Under the pieces are notes generated by a model. The model was given only the letters and a program-made list of their open reading frames with translations, was not told the origin of the DNA and ran no database searches. The position numbers were made by a program, and so were the translations under genes. This document shows positions 23,401-34,224 of a DNA stretch of 60,000 nucleotides, piece by piece (position 1 is the first letter of the stretch; each line of letters starts with the position of its first letter). This DNA is from Hydractinia symbiolongicarpus (lineage: Eukaryota; Cnidaria; Hydrozoa; Anthoathecata; Hydractiniidae): contig NC_079878.1 of NCBI RefSeq assembly GCF_029227915.1, positions 23,153,501-23,213,500 of the forward strand. Reading direction: 5' to 3'.

Positions 23401-25290
23401 AAAAATCAAACCTTATGAAGTTTATTTTGTTACATCTTTTGTTCAATTCCGTTGCCTTTAATTTGCACAAAATTTGAAAAAATTTACAAGCGCCCCCCTA
23501 CCCCCGCCCCCTCGATCACAACGAACTCCCAAGGTGTCTAAACACAAATCTCAGTTATCGCTATAAATTTAATTATTTTTTTTTTATTTTACAAATTTGT
23601 GTATTTATTTATCTTTTGTGCGTATTTTCTTACTGCAAATTAATGTCTGTGTTTTTGCTTACCTAAGTTAGCTAATTAGGTTTTATAAAAGTAAAGTAAA
23701 GTAAATGAAGTACTCTATTTACTTTACCAAGAAGTTTGGCAGATTTAAAACGTCGAAAAGCAACTGCATTGCGTCAATTTTGGCTTTATACAGGTCCTAT
23801 TGTTTTCCGTAGTGTTTTAGATGATTGCAAGTATATCTATTTCTTATCCTTTTGTCTCTTGAGGTGGTTCGTACAGAAATCCCAAGAATTATATGGCGCT
23901 ACCTTTGTGTCATATAACAAACATTCATTTATCCATTTAAAAGATGGTATTATCAACCAACATTTGTCTTTCCATAAAATATCAGCTTTTCCCTTTCAGT
24001 ACTTAGTTTTGACAAAGCCTTAAATGTTCTTAACACATTCTAAATTTTAGACCTATAAACTTCCTATGCACTTCTTTATAACGTTTTACCACTGCTTTAG
24101 TATAAATAGTATAATTAATTACACTTTTTCTATAACTGCAGGTTTTTAAAGAAAATAATGGTACATGCTCAGGTGAAGTGTTACGTGTGCTCTGTGTGTA
24201 CTGTATCAATTAAATTTTCTCAACATGTTCATTTACATGCTCAAATTTCCTCAACATAATCTTTTACATGCTCCTTCCTTTTCACTTAGAATTTCAAATA
24301 AAAAACTGCCTGTTACAAAGTAATAAATGATTCGTTTCTATCATTACATTTCAACACAGAGGCTCGTTTTGTGGAGGATATAGTAATTCAGTTCGAACTT
24401 CATTTCGGAGTGGTTACCGACCCCCTAGAGATATGAATAGAGGTATATTGTTTTTCGACAAAACAGAATACGTGTTTTACACCTAAACTAAACCTTGTCT
24501 CGTGTAACCGTGGTTCACACTTCCGAAAAAATTTTAACAATCAATGTTTCAAGTGCTACACTACAACACAACCATGACAACGAGGGCGTTTACAAGATTG
24601 ATTGGACTAAGTATCGACGAAGTACAAAAAAAATCAACTGGGAACATATTGAAGAGTTTCACACGTGTCAAGTTACACAAGGCAACAGTAGTCGTAAAAC
24701 GAAGGAGCAAAGGCCTCCAGTTAATAAAAAAAGTGGGCAGACAAATTTAAAGAACAGGCAATAAGGTCTTATGAAACTGGTCGTTTGTAGTTTCTTTTAT
24801 TGTGTAGTGTTTTTAGACTCTAAGATTTTAAAAGATATGTCTATAAAGTTTTTTGCGTAGTTTTCACATTTTTTATAACTTTAGCGGAAAATGAAATCTG
24901 AACCATTTGATGCTTTTTTTTTAATTTTCAGTGTTTGTACCTATTGTTAGAAAGTATGCCCCCTAACAATCTTTTTGCATATAACATAAAGTTCAGTATT
25001 CCATGGATCATTATATGTTTTAAAATTTCCCTAAAAATTTCGTACACATGATTTCAAAAATGCATTAGCTTAGATATTGGTTAGGGTATGAATATAGGCC
25101 TTGTGAGTGGTCTATAAAAAGTTTATATTGTCATTTACCGCAAAAACAGAAAAAGTAATTTTACTAGTTAATTTACCTTACCTAATTTATATTCTGTAAA
25201 TTATTGCGTGCATGAAAACGAGACAAATCTTGGTAAACTTTATTTGCGTTGATATAAACATGTAGGAAGACAATGCTTTGAGTGATATTT
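23401..25290. other. No recognised gene; one possible RG-rich exon
   Basis: Mostly AT-rich DNA. A short open stretch at about 24,355-24,440 (+) reads GGYSNSVRTSFRSGYRPP between a plausible acceptor and donor, and an ORF at 24,495-24,764 follows, but I recognise no domain in either. The frame 23,736-24,023 is also unrecognised. Confidence 0.35.
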
Positions 25291-25350
25291 TTTTAATAAC
25301 ATTGAGGAAAATATTGATTTAATATTCGATGAAACTCAAGAAAAAAGAGT

Positions 25351-25364
25351 GGGGGGGGGGGGGG
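25351..25364 (+). repeat. Run of 14 G residues
   Basis: An uninterrupted homopolymer of G in AT-rich DNA. It is prone to polymerase slippage and assembly error and could form a quadruplex only with other G tracts, which are absent nearby. Confidence 0.8.
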
Positions 25365-25439
25365 CATGGAGGAAATGGCACCGTTTACGATCAAATAAAT
25401 GGAAATGCATCGACAAAATAGTGATAAACAAGACGGTGT

Positions 25440-26460
25440 AGCAATTATCAAAACTTGGAGTGTGGCAGAAAATTTAGGGATGAACCATGCATATCTGCTG
25501 ATAGTATTCTCACAGCAATAACTACAGTTGCTTTTTATGTCAAAGCAAGATGTAAAGCAAGGATGAAAAAAGAAATCACAGCCATGAACCTGCGGCTCCC
25601 AGTTCTGGGGGACCGCGGATCGAATCCCGCTCGCTGCTTGGCAGTATGTTAGTGAGGAACAAAGTAGTTCTTCTTCAATATGACTTACATGCATTATACT
25701 CGCCCGTAATGATCAGAGGTCTGATCGGGGTGAAGCATTCTCTGTTGAGAATAAAATACGGATGTGCTATGATAAATATTCACCTATATGTATACACACC
25801 ATCCGGATAAACTATCTGAGTTCATCACTAACATATCGCCGCACGTAGTGTAGTGGGTTCGTCTGCGCCTCCCAGTTCTGGGGGACCGCGGATAGAATCC
25901 CGCTCGCTGCTTGGCAGTATGTTAGCGATGAACAAAGTAGTTCTTCTTCAATATGAAAAAAGAATTTCGAAACATTTGTATGTCTTGCCAAGGTGAATGG
26001 TACAGTAGTATCAGCTGTGTGTACTTGCCCTGCCGGACAAAACTCATATTGCAATCACGTAATGGCATTATTACTTGAGCCAGCAGACTATTCATTAAAT
26101 GGTTTAAACAAAATTCCAGAAGAAATCTTGTGCACAAGCAAAACCAGACAATGGCGTGTACCAAGTACAAACAGAATTTTCAAAGACCCAGTTATGCTCA
26201 GCCCTGTAAAAAGTAGTGCTGACAAAAAAGGAATCCATCCAAGGTTATATGATCCTAGAATTAATGATAGTTTGTGTAATATAAATCCAAGAACATTAAA
26301 TCTGCAAGAAGATATGCTTATGGTTGAGAAACGAGTTGGCTTTGCTCATTTTATTGACAGTACACGAAAAAGAAAAAACAACAGCAAATATCGGAATTTT
26401 CTTGTCGGATCTACATTGTCACACCAACTACTACCATTAGAACATAACATCAAGGTTGTC
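25440..26460 (+). pseudogene. SWIM zinc-finger gene fragment, split by SINE insertion
   Basis: Left part (about 25,440-25,574) reads FYVKARCKARMKKE. After a 378-bp insert the frame resumes at 25,965 with FETFVCLAKVNGTVVSAVC, then CTCPAGQNSYCNHV, a SWIM motif (CxCxnCxH) that binds zinc, and continues to about 26,460 with CTSKTRQWRVPSTN, KDPVML and KKGIHPRLYDPRIN. This matches a protein family widespread in cnidarians in which SWIM is followed by a YqaJ-type exonuclease domain; that domain is not visible here. The frame ends where a CCCGTGGA-family repeat begins. In other genomes such genes travel with ISL2EU-like DNA elements, which may be the origin here. Confidence 0.6.
25575..25952 (+). mobile_element. 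tRNA-derived SINE pair with 12-bp target duplication
   Basis: The insert is flanked on both sides by ATGAAAAAAGAA (25563-25574 and 25953-25964). It contains two related units. The second (about 25,840-25,952) has a tRNA-like head: A-box-like TAGTGTAGTGGG, anticodon-arm-like CTCCCAGTTCTGGGGG and B-box-like GGATAGAATCC. The first (about 25,585-25,700) has the same anticodon arm and a better B box, GGATCGAATCC, but lacks the A box. Both continue with GCTCGCTGCTTGGCAGTATG and end in AGTAGTTCTTCTTCAATATG. About 140 bp of unrelated or tail sequence separates them. Confidence 0.75.
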
Positions 26461-26468
26461 ACTTATAT

Positions 26469-26588
26469 TAATATACTAGTTGTTAGCCCGTGGAAAATCC
26501 ACGGGTTCGTCCGTCCTTTTTATACCGCATTGCGTGTGTCTATGTACCATTTTGCGTGACAGACAGACGTATACGGGTATTATAATAC
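26469..26588 (+). repeat. Short copy of the CCCGTGGA hairpin repeat family
   Basis: Starts TACTAGTTGTTAG, followed by the perfect hairpin CCCGTGGA-AAA-TCCACGGG, and ends GACAGACAGACG, TATACGGGTATTATAATA. The same start and end occur at 57,322-57,475. This looks like the minimal form of a non-autonomous element whose ends are the CTAGT start and the TATTATAATA end. The superfamily is unknown to me. Confidence 0.65.
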
Positions 26589-27312
26589 TAGTCGATAAGG
26601 CCCGTGGAAAAATTCACTTAGGCAGAAGAATAACATAAAAATAGGTTGTTTTAGGTTTTTTGCTGACATCAATCAGCCAGTGCATGAACAAAAAAAAGTT
26701 CGCAAAATTGGTGTATCCGTTTCCTGTAATTTGCAGAGGTTAAGACGCTGATGAGAAAAATGTATAATATCATGTGCTATTGACCAACGGTTAAAAAGAT
26801 ATGAAGGTTTGAATATTATGCTGACACTAGCAATGGTCCGTAAAAACCTAAAAATTTGTATACCTGTTACCTTCATCGTATAGATCTTGAAACGCTGATA
26901 GAAATAATGCATAGGGATGACATGCTTTCGAGGAACGCCTAAGGAGATATCAGGACTTAAAAATTGTGCTGTTGTCAGCAGAAACATGTCAGAACACAAA
27001 TTGTTTTTCAGAAATTTGTATGCCTGTTGCCTTCATCATATAGATCATGAAACGCTGATCAAGAAAATGTATAGGATCGTGTACTTTTAACAAACGGTTG
27101 CAGAGATATTAGGGTTTGAAGGTTTATTGATGACGTCATCAATCCGAAATGGATTCGAGAACCCAGTTTGGGGCATTTACTCAAATTGGTCCCAGGTGGT
27201 CCCTAGTTACCAACGCGGTGAAAAAACATTGACGTCAACACCTCGTTTTCAAGTTATTTGGCGTAAAAGTTTTAAGTGCACTGTAATCTTATATATTAAT
27301 TCCCTTGTGTGA
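26588..27312 (+). repeat. Long copy of the CCCGTGGA family with internal tandem units
   Basis: Begins CTAGTCGATAAGGCCCGTGG directly after the short copy. The interior has three diverged units (about 26,690-26,825; 26,850-26,960; 27,010-27,120), each with TTTGTATxCCTGTT, a TAGATC / AAACGCTGAT core and AGATATxAGG. The last unit and following DNA to about 27,210 (ACGTCATCAA, CAAATTGGTCCCAGGTG, CCCTAGTTACC) match 42,190-42,395 closely. No coding capacity. Confidence 0.65.
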
Positions 27313-28139
27313 GTAAAACTGTGAGTCCACGACACGGAAATCACGGGTCACTTTCTTATGACGTGGTTGTACGCTAAAATATACCTAGTTAAAAAAACGC
27401 AAATCAGGGGGTTACTATATAATCATTTAATTCTTCTTTCTCATTACCTTAAAAAATAAAACTCTATTTTACTGAAAACTTTATTTTATTAAATTTTTTT
27501 TTTTAAACGTTTTTATTTGTTTTGTTTTTATTTTAAAAGCCCCATGAAGACGTTATAAATATAATAATTTATTTTTACCCCCGGATTAATGTCTACGCCG
27601 TATCTAACGGAAACAAGTTGTTTATCAACTGAAAAAAGAAAAGCAGAGCGAAGAAGTTTGTCTGTTCTTCAAAGTAATCCATTATGCGTCATATTAGGTG
27701 CGCGATCGCGCGCGCGCACCTTGGCACGCTCCTAAAATGTGTTAGACGAGTGAAAAATAACTCGGCTAAATTATCAATTCATTTCTTAGGTGCGTGAACA
27801 ATCACGCTCCTAAATAAAACTGTAGAGTGTACTGCGAGTAATAATTCTTAGAAATCACATCACGGAAAGAAAAAAGAAAAAAAAAATGCGAGACTGCAAA
27901 ATTTTTCTTTTAAATAAGGTCACGCGATGTCTAGAATATTAAAGAAGAAAAAGATTTGCGTGTTCAAAAGTAAATCGGGAAAACTCATTGATAACTTCTT
28001 GGTAAAACAGGTAAAACACATTGATCATTTTTTTGAATAAAAAGGTAAAAACGGTAAAACTTCTTTCAAAAGAAAAAGAAGCAGAAATAAATTTCTTTAG
28101 AGTACAGAATTGCGAGTAGCGTGGAGAGAACTTTTTTCA
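27313..28139. other. AT-rich spacer with two GC-rich palindromes
   Basis: No gene. It contains the palindromic blocks at 27,693-27,737 and 27,787-27,814 (listed separately). The last few hundred bases (27,880-28,140) could be the 5' non-coding part of the Penelope-like element. Confidence 0.45.
27693..27814. repeat. Two GC-rich imperfect palindromes
   Basis: At 27,694 TTAGGTGCGCGATCGCGC... is mirrored by ...CACGCTCCTAA, with GGTGCGCG/CGCGCACC nested inside. At 27,787 TTAGGTGCGTGA faces TCACGCTCCTAA across a 4-base loop with one mismatch. A third relative (GAGGTGCGCGATCGCGC, CACGCTCCTG) lies at 32,994-33,040. All stand out against AT-rich flanks and share the AGGTGCG/CACGCTCCT arms, so they are probably the ends of very small foldback elements. 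Confidence 0.55.
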
Positions 28140-30214
28140 CTGACTGGTACAGTAATTAGCAAAATTCTTTTAAAGAAACTATTGAAGCGTTTACATGACT
28201 CTAACTTAGAACAACTGAGAATGAAAACTAAGAAGATCAATGGTTGAGATGGAAACAAGGAAAACGGTCATATGATGAATATAAAGTTCCCATTATTAAT
28301 CTGTCATCGACCAAAAACTTGAATGTTGATTGTTTAAAGTATTGTCTCCACCACAGTTACATTAATAAGAACAAGTATGTGAAGAAAGGTATAGCAGTCG
28401 AATTTGAGTCCCTCGCAAAAAAAGTAGATGTTTATGTCGAACAAGAAAGAAAGGAACTATTCCATGAATACTTGAGAAAGACGACTAATGAATTTGCCAG
28501 AAATGTCCAATTTGCAAAAGATGACATATTCAATTCTTGTAAGAATTTACGGAGCAATTCAAACATTACCATACTATCTGGAGACAAAGATACAAGTGTC
28601 ATTATTAGGGACAAGACAGCATACCAACAGAAGGTTCCAACTATGATCGATGAAGGCATACAACAAGAAAAATATGTACAATCAGAAGATACTATCATCA
28701 AAGACCTTGAAAGTTTTCAAAGTTTTTTGTATCGCAACTTCAAAGATCACCCTGACTACAAAACCATGAGACCTTGCAGTAATCAGCCGGCACGCTTCTT
28801 CGCCACTGCAAAGACACATAAATTCGATAATTTCAATGACATTAACTTGACTGATTTAAAATTGCGTCCCATTATCGACCAAACAGGATCTTGTTACTAC
28901 GCAGCAAGTAAAATTATTGCATCATATCTATCGCCACTTGCAGATAACGAGTTTGTCATCAAGGACACACAAAAGTTTCCTCAATCGTTAGATAGCCTTC
29001 CTCCTTTACAACCAGACGAGGAAGACGTGAGTTATGATGTTGGGTCATTATTTACAAGTGTACCTGTGGGAGAAACCATTGATTACATTTGCCAGAAGAT
29101 ATACGACGACAAACAACTACAACCTATTGCGTCTCGATCAATTTTCAAGAAACTGTTGTATAAACTCACTACAGCGTGCATAATTACAGCAAACGGCAAT
29201 TTGTACAAACAAATCGATGGTGTCACCATGGGTGGCCCATTATCGGTTGTATTCACAGGTTGTTTCATGAACAAAATTGAAAGAGAAATAGTAGTTCCGA
29301 GAAATCCTAAATATTATAAACGATATGTTGATGACACCTATCACCGCCGTAAGAAAGGAGTACCAGACGAACTCTTTGAAGCTCTTAACACTTACCATCC
29401 CAATATCAAGCTGACCATAGAAGAGAATCCGTCTAAGTTCCTTGATACCCAGATTTCAAGAAATGAGAACGGCACTTATACATATAGTGTGTATAACAAA
29501 GAGTCAAAGTTACTCTTCCATTGGTCATCTAAAGTTCCCACACAATACAAACGCAGTATAATCAAAGGTGAACTCCACAGAGCCGAAAGAATCGGAAGTT
29601 CTTTCAATCTTGAGCTCCAAAGAATCCGCAAAAAGTTCAAAGCTGTAGGTTTTCCGGTTCGTTTTATTGAAGCTCAAATAAACGCTTTCAAGCCTAATCT
29701 GTCTGACGAAATGATAATCCCAGACTGGTTGTTCAAAGAAGATAAAAAGAAAGTTTTTATCCTAATACCATTCTGTCCCAAGAATGAGGCGTCAATTAGA
29801 AAAGTTGCCAAAAACATAGAATCGTTTACGAATGGGGAAGTCAGAGTTGTTTATACGTGGAAAACTACTAAAGTCAGGTCTCTTTTCCCATTAAAGGATA
29901 AAGTTAACCACCATAGCAAAGTCATTTACAAGGGAGAATGCGCGACGTGTAACACTATATACATAGGAGACACAATGAGAAATGCTATTGTGAGATGGAA
30001 AGAACATAACTCCAACAGTGAGAAATTCGAACCTTCTAAGCACTTAGTCAAATATCCCGATCACGCCTTTAATTGGTCCATCTTGTCTAAGGCGCCAAGA
30101 GACACTAGAAAAAGAAAGATTTTGGAGGCATTTTTCATTTGTTTCCATAAGGCCCTCTTGAATGATCAAAAAGAGACCAAATCACTTTTGTTATTTAGGA
30201 ATGGAGTTACATAG
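28140..30214 (+). mobile_element. Penelope-like retroelement with one long ORF
   Basis: A single 656-codon frame from 28,244 to 30,214, the longest in the window. Residues about 100-430 are a Penelope-type RT: LSGDKDTSVIIRDK, FFATAKTHKF, LKLRPIIDQTGS, motif A SYDVGSLFTSVP, DGVTMGGPLSVV, and the active site RYVDDTYH (codons near 29,321-29,340). The C-terminal part (about 560-650) is a GIY-YIG endonuclease of the PLE type: CATCNTIYIGDTMRNA, RWKEH and RKILEAFFI, including the usual CxxC zinc-binding pair. The annotated start is TTG; an in-frame TAA lies at 28,229-28,231, and a homologous frame TGTVISKILLKKLLKRL upstream (about 28,147-28,230) is one frameshift away, so the N-terminus is truncated. 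The rest is uninterrupted, which suggests a young copy. Confidence 0.88.
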
Positions 30215-30560
30215 CTTTTTATCTACACAATCGCCTTTTTATTCTCTATTCCCGTGGGCAATTAGTTTTTGTTTCTTTTCTTTTATTTTATTTTTACACA
30301 TGGTGATTTTACACATTTTCTTTCTTTTGTTTCGCTTGTCCATGATTTTTACTTGTATTCCCTTGGGTAGAACATTTTAATTAAATCGATTAATTATTTT
30401 ATTGTAGATATTTTGTATAAAGGTTTTTAGCTTAGGATATTTTTATCACTTGAAAATGTAACTCAGTTACGAAAAGCTTCGTGCTACTTTATAAATTAAA
30501 AATAAAATTTTAACATGTGTTTTAAAAACTTTTTTTATTTATTTGTTGGCTGATTTGTCA
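30215..30560. other. AT-rich tail after the Penelope ORF
   Basis: No reading frame of interest. It is plausibly the 3' UTR of the Penelope-like element, but I see no defined terminus or target-site duplication. Confidence 0.4.
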
Positions 30561-30562
30561 TA

Positions 30563-32380
30563 ATGAAAATACAAAATTGTTCTACGATAAAAGGGACAGC
30601 CAAAACCGCAATCCAGGCATATATTGAAAACAAGTTTTGTGACGAAGTATCAGGTATGCATTATTTTTTTATTGGTATGATTAATTCTTATTTTTTGCAT
30701 ATAAAAAATCATATCTATCGCCGCTTTTCGTTCTTAAACTTTTAAAATGCGATCTAACGAAGCTTTTCTATCGCCGTTCTTCGTTCTTAAATTTTTAAAA
30801 CGTGATCTAAAAAAGCAATTCTATCGCCGTTCGTCGTTAAATTTTTAAATCTTTCGTTGCATGTATAGACAAAACGAGTTTGATTTTTTCGTGTTTCTTA
30901 CAAAAAGAAACACACAATACAGCTACAAAAATCTCTCCCCTAACACATCGGAAAATCGACACGATTTTAAATAACTTTAGACATTATTTCGGCTTATAGA
31001 TTTTTCGCCATAGTGATGGTAGTTGCCACAAGTTTGCATGTAGTTTAAACAACTCGGAAGATTCAGATACACGAATTAAAACTAATTCAACTCCTTTAAC
31101 ATCACAGCCCAAGATAACAAGCTCCCTAAAAAAAGCAAGCAATGAAGCATCCCAGAAAATGTTACGAACAGCATACACGTTGACATTGGAACCATCTCTG
31201 CCATCAAGACAATTCAAAACGCTGATTAAGTGACAAAGGGAAAATGGAGTTAGATTGATAGATTGTATTTGTTATTTTATTTTCTATAGTGTGAACACCT
31301 TTGATTCTCTCTGTTTTTAATAACTGTCACACCAAGAATTTTTAGGTAAAGATGATACACGGTCGTACCTTGGTTATCTAGAAGCTATCAATCAAGCAGT
31401 CGAGAAAAAAGTAGCTGTAATATAAGCGTCGTCAGAATTTATGTCTGTTCTAACTGACGGAAGTCAAGCGCGAAAAACAGGCAGTGAAAAAGAAATGGTG
31501 ATGGTTCGAGTAGAGAGAAATGGTAATTTTTATTGGTTTTACTGTGGCTTGTATTTTATAATTGAAACAATATTTATGAATAATCCAACTATTTTTGTAT
31601 GTATCATTTGTTAACTTTAGGTATACCAACGTATTTTGCTGCCTCCCTTTTGGAAATGGCTAACTGGGGTGGCACGGATGCTGAACCGCTAATAAAAGCT
31701 ATTGACGATGTTTTTAAAGAGGAAGGAAAGTTTTCCTTAAAAGATTTTACAACAAAACTAATATCTTTAACAACAGACGGCGCAAGTGTTAACACAGGCC
31801 GTTTATCTGGTCTTATGACTCGAATGGCTACCGACAGAGAGTGGCTTATTATGATTCACTGTATCAACCATAGAGTAGAACTGGCGTTTAAAGAAGCACT
31901 TTTAGAAAGTACTTTTAGTAACGTTGATTAGTTTTATACAACAAATTTTTACCTCTTACGGGACTCAGGTAAAATTAAATTCGAAGTTAAAAATGCAGCT
32001 AAGGCTTTGCAAATTCATACGGAAATGTCGTAGCAGACCCCAAAACTCGTGCTGAAACAAAAAGTAAAGTTACAGGACTCTTCAAAAAGTTTTGCAATTA
32101 TGAAAATCTTACACTTGCTTGCACTTACTTGGATTTGTTGGAAAAAACAGTACCCTCCTAAAAAGTGTTTGAAGGTGAAAAATTACTCCCCTTTGAAATT
32201 AAGTCATCGATACAAACAACCATCGATTACTTAACAGAATACTCTGAAGGTAATTATGAAGAAGATCTTGATAGCCATATCCATAGGTTTATTCCTAAAA
32301 GAAATGAAAATGGTGAACTTCTACTAGAAAGCCAGTTCCATTCTCCAGGGGATAAGTGCAAGAAAGAAGAAAACAGAAAT
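30563..32380 (+). pseudogene. hAT transposase copy A (ZNF862-like type), decayed
   Basis: Pieces in order: STIKGTAKTAIQAYIENKF (30563-30650); FMSVLTDGSQARKTGSEKEM and VMVRVERNG (about 31,385-31,522, donor gtaatt); exon from 31,621 with GIPTYFAASLLEMANWGGTD, LTTDGASVNTG and IHCINHRVELAFKEAL; then a frameshifted continuation FKKFCNYENLTLACTYLDLL and LPFEIKSSIQTTIDYL up to about 32,380. LTDGS and TTDGAS carry the first two acidic residues of the hAT catalytic core. In-frame stops near 31,423 and 31,929 and frameshifts make this copy inactive. The C-terminal dimerisation region is missing, because a different mobile ORF begins at about 32,385. The same protein is encoded by copy B at 33.4-39.6 kb. 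Confidence 0.75.
30711..30855. repeat. Tandem repeat, three units of about 50-55 bp
   Basis: Three head-to-tail units begin CTATCGCCGcTTTTCGTTCT, CTATCGCCGTTCTTCGTTCT and CTATCGCCGTTCGTCGTTAA, each followed by TTAAAxTTTTAAA and a GATCTAA segment. It lies in a spacer between two exons of hAT copy A. Confidence 0.75.
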
Positions 32381-32384
32381 CCTA

Positions 32385-32910
32385 CCATTGTCTCTTTTGA
32401 TCCGTGTATTCCCTGACAGTTACTATGAAAACATGACAGAGGATATTGTTATCATGGAGCTGGAAAGACTAGAAGAAATGTCCAATTGTGAGAATCTACC
32501 TATCTCAGAAAAGGTGCAGCATTTGAAATCACTTCAAAGACAAAAAAAATTGATATTCTGGCATGATGCATCAACAATTTCGAATCACAGTCACCTTCTG
32601 ATGATGACAAATTATTTATATGACAAAGCGATACATTTCAGTGATGAAGAATATTACGCACTGCATGGTTAGTAATTTAATTTTATTCACAAATTGATGA
32701 CAAGAACAACATATTGTCAACGAAAAGATACGTGTTCAAAATGAGATTGAAAAACCAGAACTATATCTTTTGGCACGAAGTCCATCAACAGATGAACAGC
32801 TAGCATATAGTGATATAAGGATGGATGACATCAAACTAATTGCAGATCCAATATACAATGTGAATGGCATAGCAATGTATGACAACATGCTGTTTTTCAA
32901 AGGTAAGTAT
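32385..32910 (+). pseudogene. Mobile-element ORF of unknown class (FWHDASTISNHSH family)
   Basis: Frame 32,388-32,672 reads MTEDIVIMELERLEEMSNC, LIFWHDASTISNHSHLLMM and FSDEEYYALHG. After a short intron-like gap (about 32,675-32,710) it continues with EKPELYLLARSPSTDEQLAY, IRMDDIKLIADPIYN and MYDNMLFFKG before a gtaagt donor at 32,901. I recognise this as a family of long, dispersed cnidarian proteins of unknown function, probably element-encoded; the conserved H and D residues in FWHD could be metal ligands. It is fused directly to the broken end of hAT copy A, so one has inserted into or recombined with the other. Confidence 0.5.
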
Positions 32911-32993
32911 TGAAATGTTTATAAGGTCTACTCTCAAATTTCCCGAATATCACGATCGAAAAACATTGTTACTAAAAACAGTCTCCGTCTCTT

Positions 32994-33050
32994 GAGGTGC
33001 GCGATCGCGCCCCCACACGCTCCTGCAGCAATGGAGCAGCGTCTTCAATC
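32994..33050. repeat. Third GC-rich palindrome relative
   Basis: GAGGTGCGCGATCGCGC followed by CACGCTCCTG and then GCAGCAATGGAGCAGCG, sharing its core with the palindromes at 27.69 kb. No gene. Confidence 0.5.
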
Positions 33051-33904
33051 AAGCACCAAAAACAATTTAGTCACTTCAATAATGCGCACCTGAAATGTCT
33101 TTTGTATAAAGTAATTATTTACTATACTAATAATCAAAGAAAAAAATGAGTTAAAGTTCGGAATTTGAATGAAAAACATGCCGTTGAAAAATGAATTGCG
33201 TATTGCATTGCGTAATAACACCTTCGTTTCGAATTCGAATACATAGGGCATGATCGACTTGAACTTTACGTCAATAAGAAAACCATTCGGTATCTAGCAG
33301 TGATCGTAAGATTAAGTTGAGTTATGGCGAACGTTGAACTTAGAACTTTTTTAAATTATAGCAAATCTTCTATTACTGGATACAAAACAATAGAAAAACA
33401 ATAGAAAAACAAGATAGAACAAATGTTGTTTGGTGCAAGCTAAGTGCAAAGCATAAAAATGTGATTTTTTGTAATCCTTCGTGCAAAGGCAGTGCACGAA
33501 CTGCCGTTGAAGCTTACATCAATGGTACCAACTTTGTTAAATCTCCACTAGATCTTTAATCATGACGGAAAGCGCGACCAATCAAATTGAAGTATCTATA
33601 ATAATTTTCGCAAAAATCTACTAGTGTTCGGTTCTAGTACTCAGAATGGAATGAACTGAAAATTCAAAAATGGAAGACTGGGTATTACATTGCTTTACAA
33701 TCGTTAAATTACTTTTAGGTAAAGGTCACCAATGGGCGATAGAAGCACAAACGAGTTTGCCTCCACAGAAACAATTGCCAGTGACGGTTTTTTTTAAGTG
33801 TTATATTAGCTAAGGAATACTCCACTCTATCTCTTGAAAGTAAATTCTTATCCATAGGAGATAAAAGACGCGTTGAAAACAAGTACTCAACAACAGGCAT
33901 ACCT

Positions 33905-33943
33905 GCTAGTTCATATGCCGTTTCGAACGGCATATGAACTAGC
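33905..33943. repeat. Perfect 18-bp hairpin with 3-nt loop
   Basis: GCTAGTTCATATGCCGTT, loop TCG, then AACGGCATATGAACTAGC. All 18 pairs match. It lies inside the hAT copy B coding remnant, 58 bp before the CAGGGGCG element. It has no T tract typical of a terminator. Confidence 0.9.
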
Positions 33944-34224
33944 ACTAAATCCGACAATGCCATTAAAATAATTCAAAGCCCTCGTAAAATGTCAACGTGA
34001 CCAGGGGCGAATCTAGGGTTAGGCAGCCTAAGCAATTGCCTAAGCCTAATTTTGTGGCCGTAGAAAAAACATTTTATAGATAGCATAACCCATAAAAAAC
34101 AGAATTATTTTGTTAATTTCGTTTTGGCATCCCGCTCATTTTGACATCATCACAATGCGGCGTTTTATCAATTTTTTTATCATTAAAATTTTATTCAAAA
34201 AAAACCCGGGGCGATCTTAGGCAA

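Noticed and set aside
28432-28701. Minus-strand ORF in the Penelope element
   Set aside because: It lies fully inside the 656-codon RT frame on the other strand and has no recognisable domain.
34002-34020. CAGGGGCG element as a Chapaev element
   Set aside because: The observed duplication is 5 bp (GTGAC) while Chapaev makes 4 bp, and the end sequence is closer to hAT.
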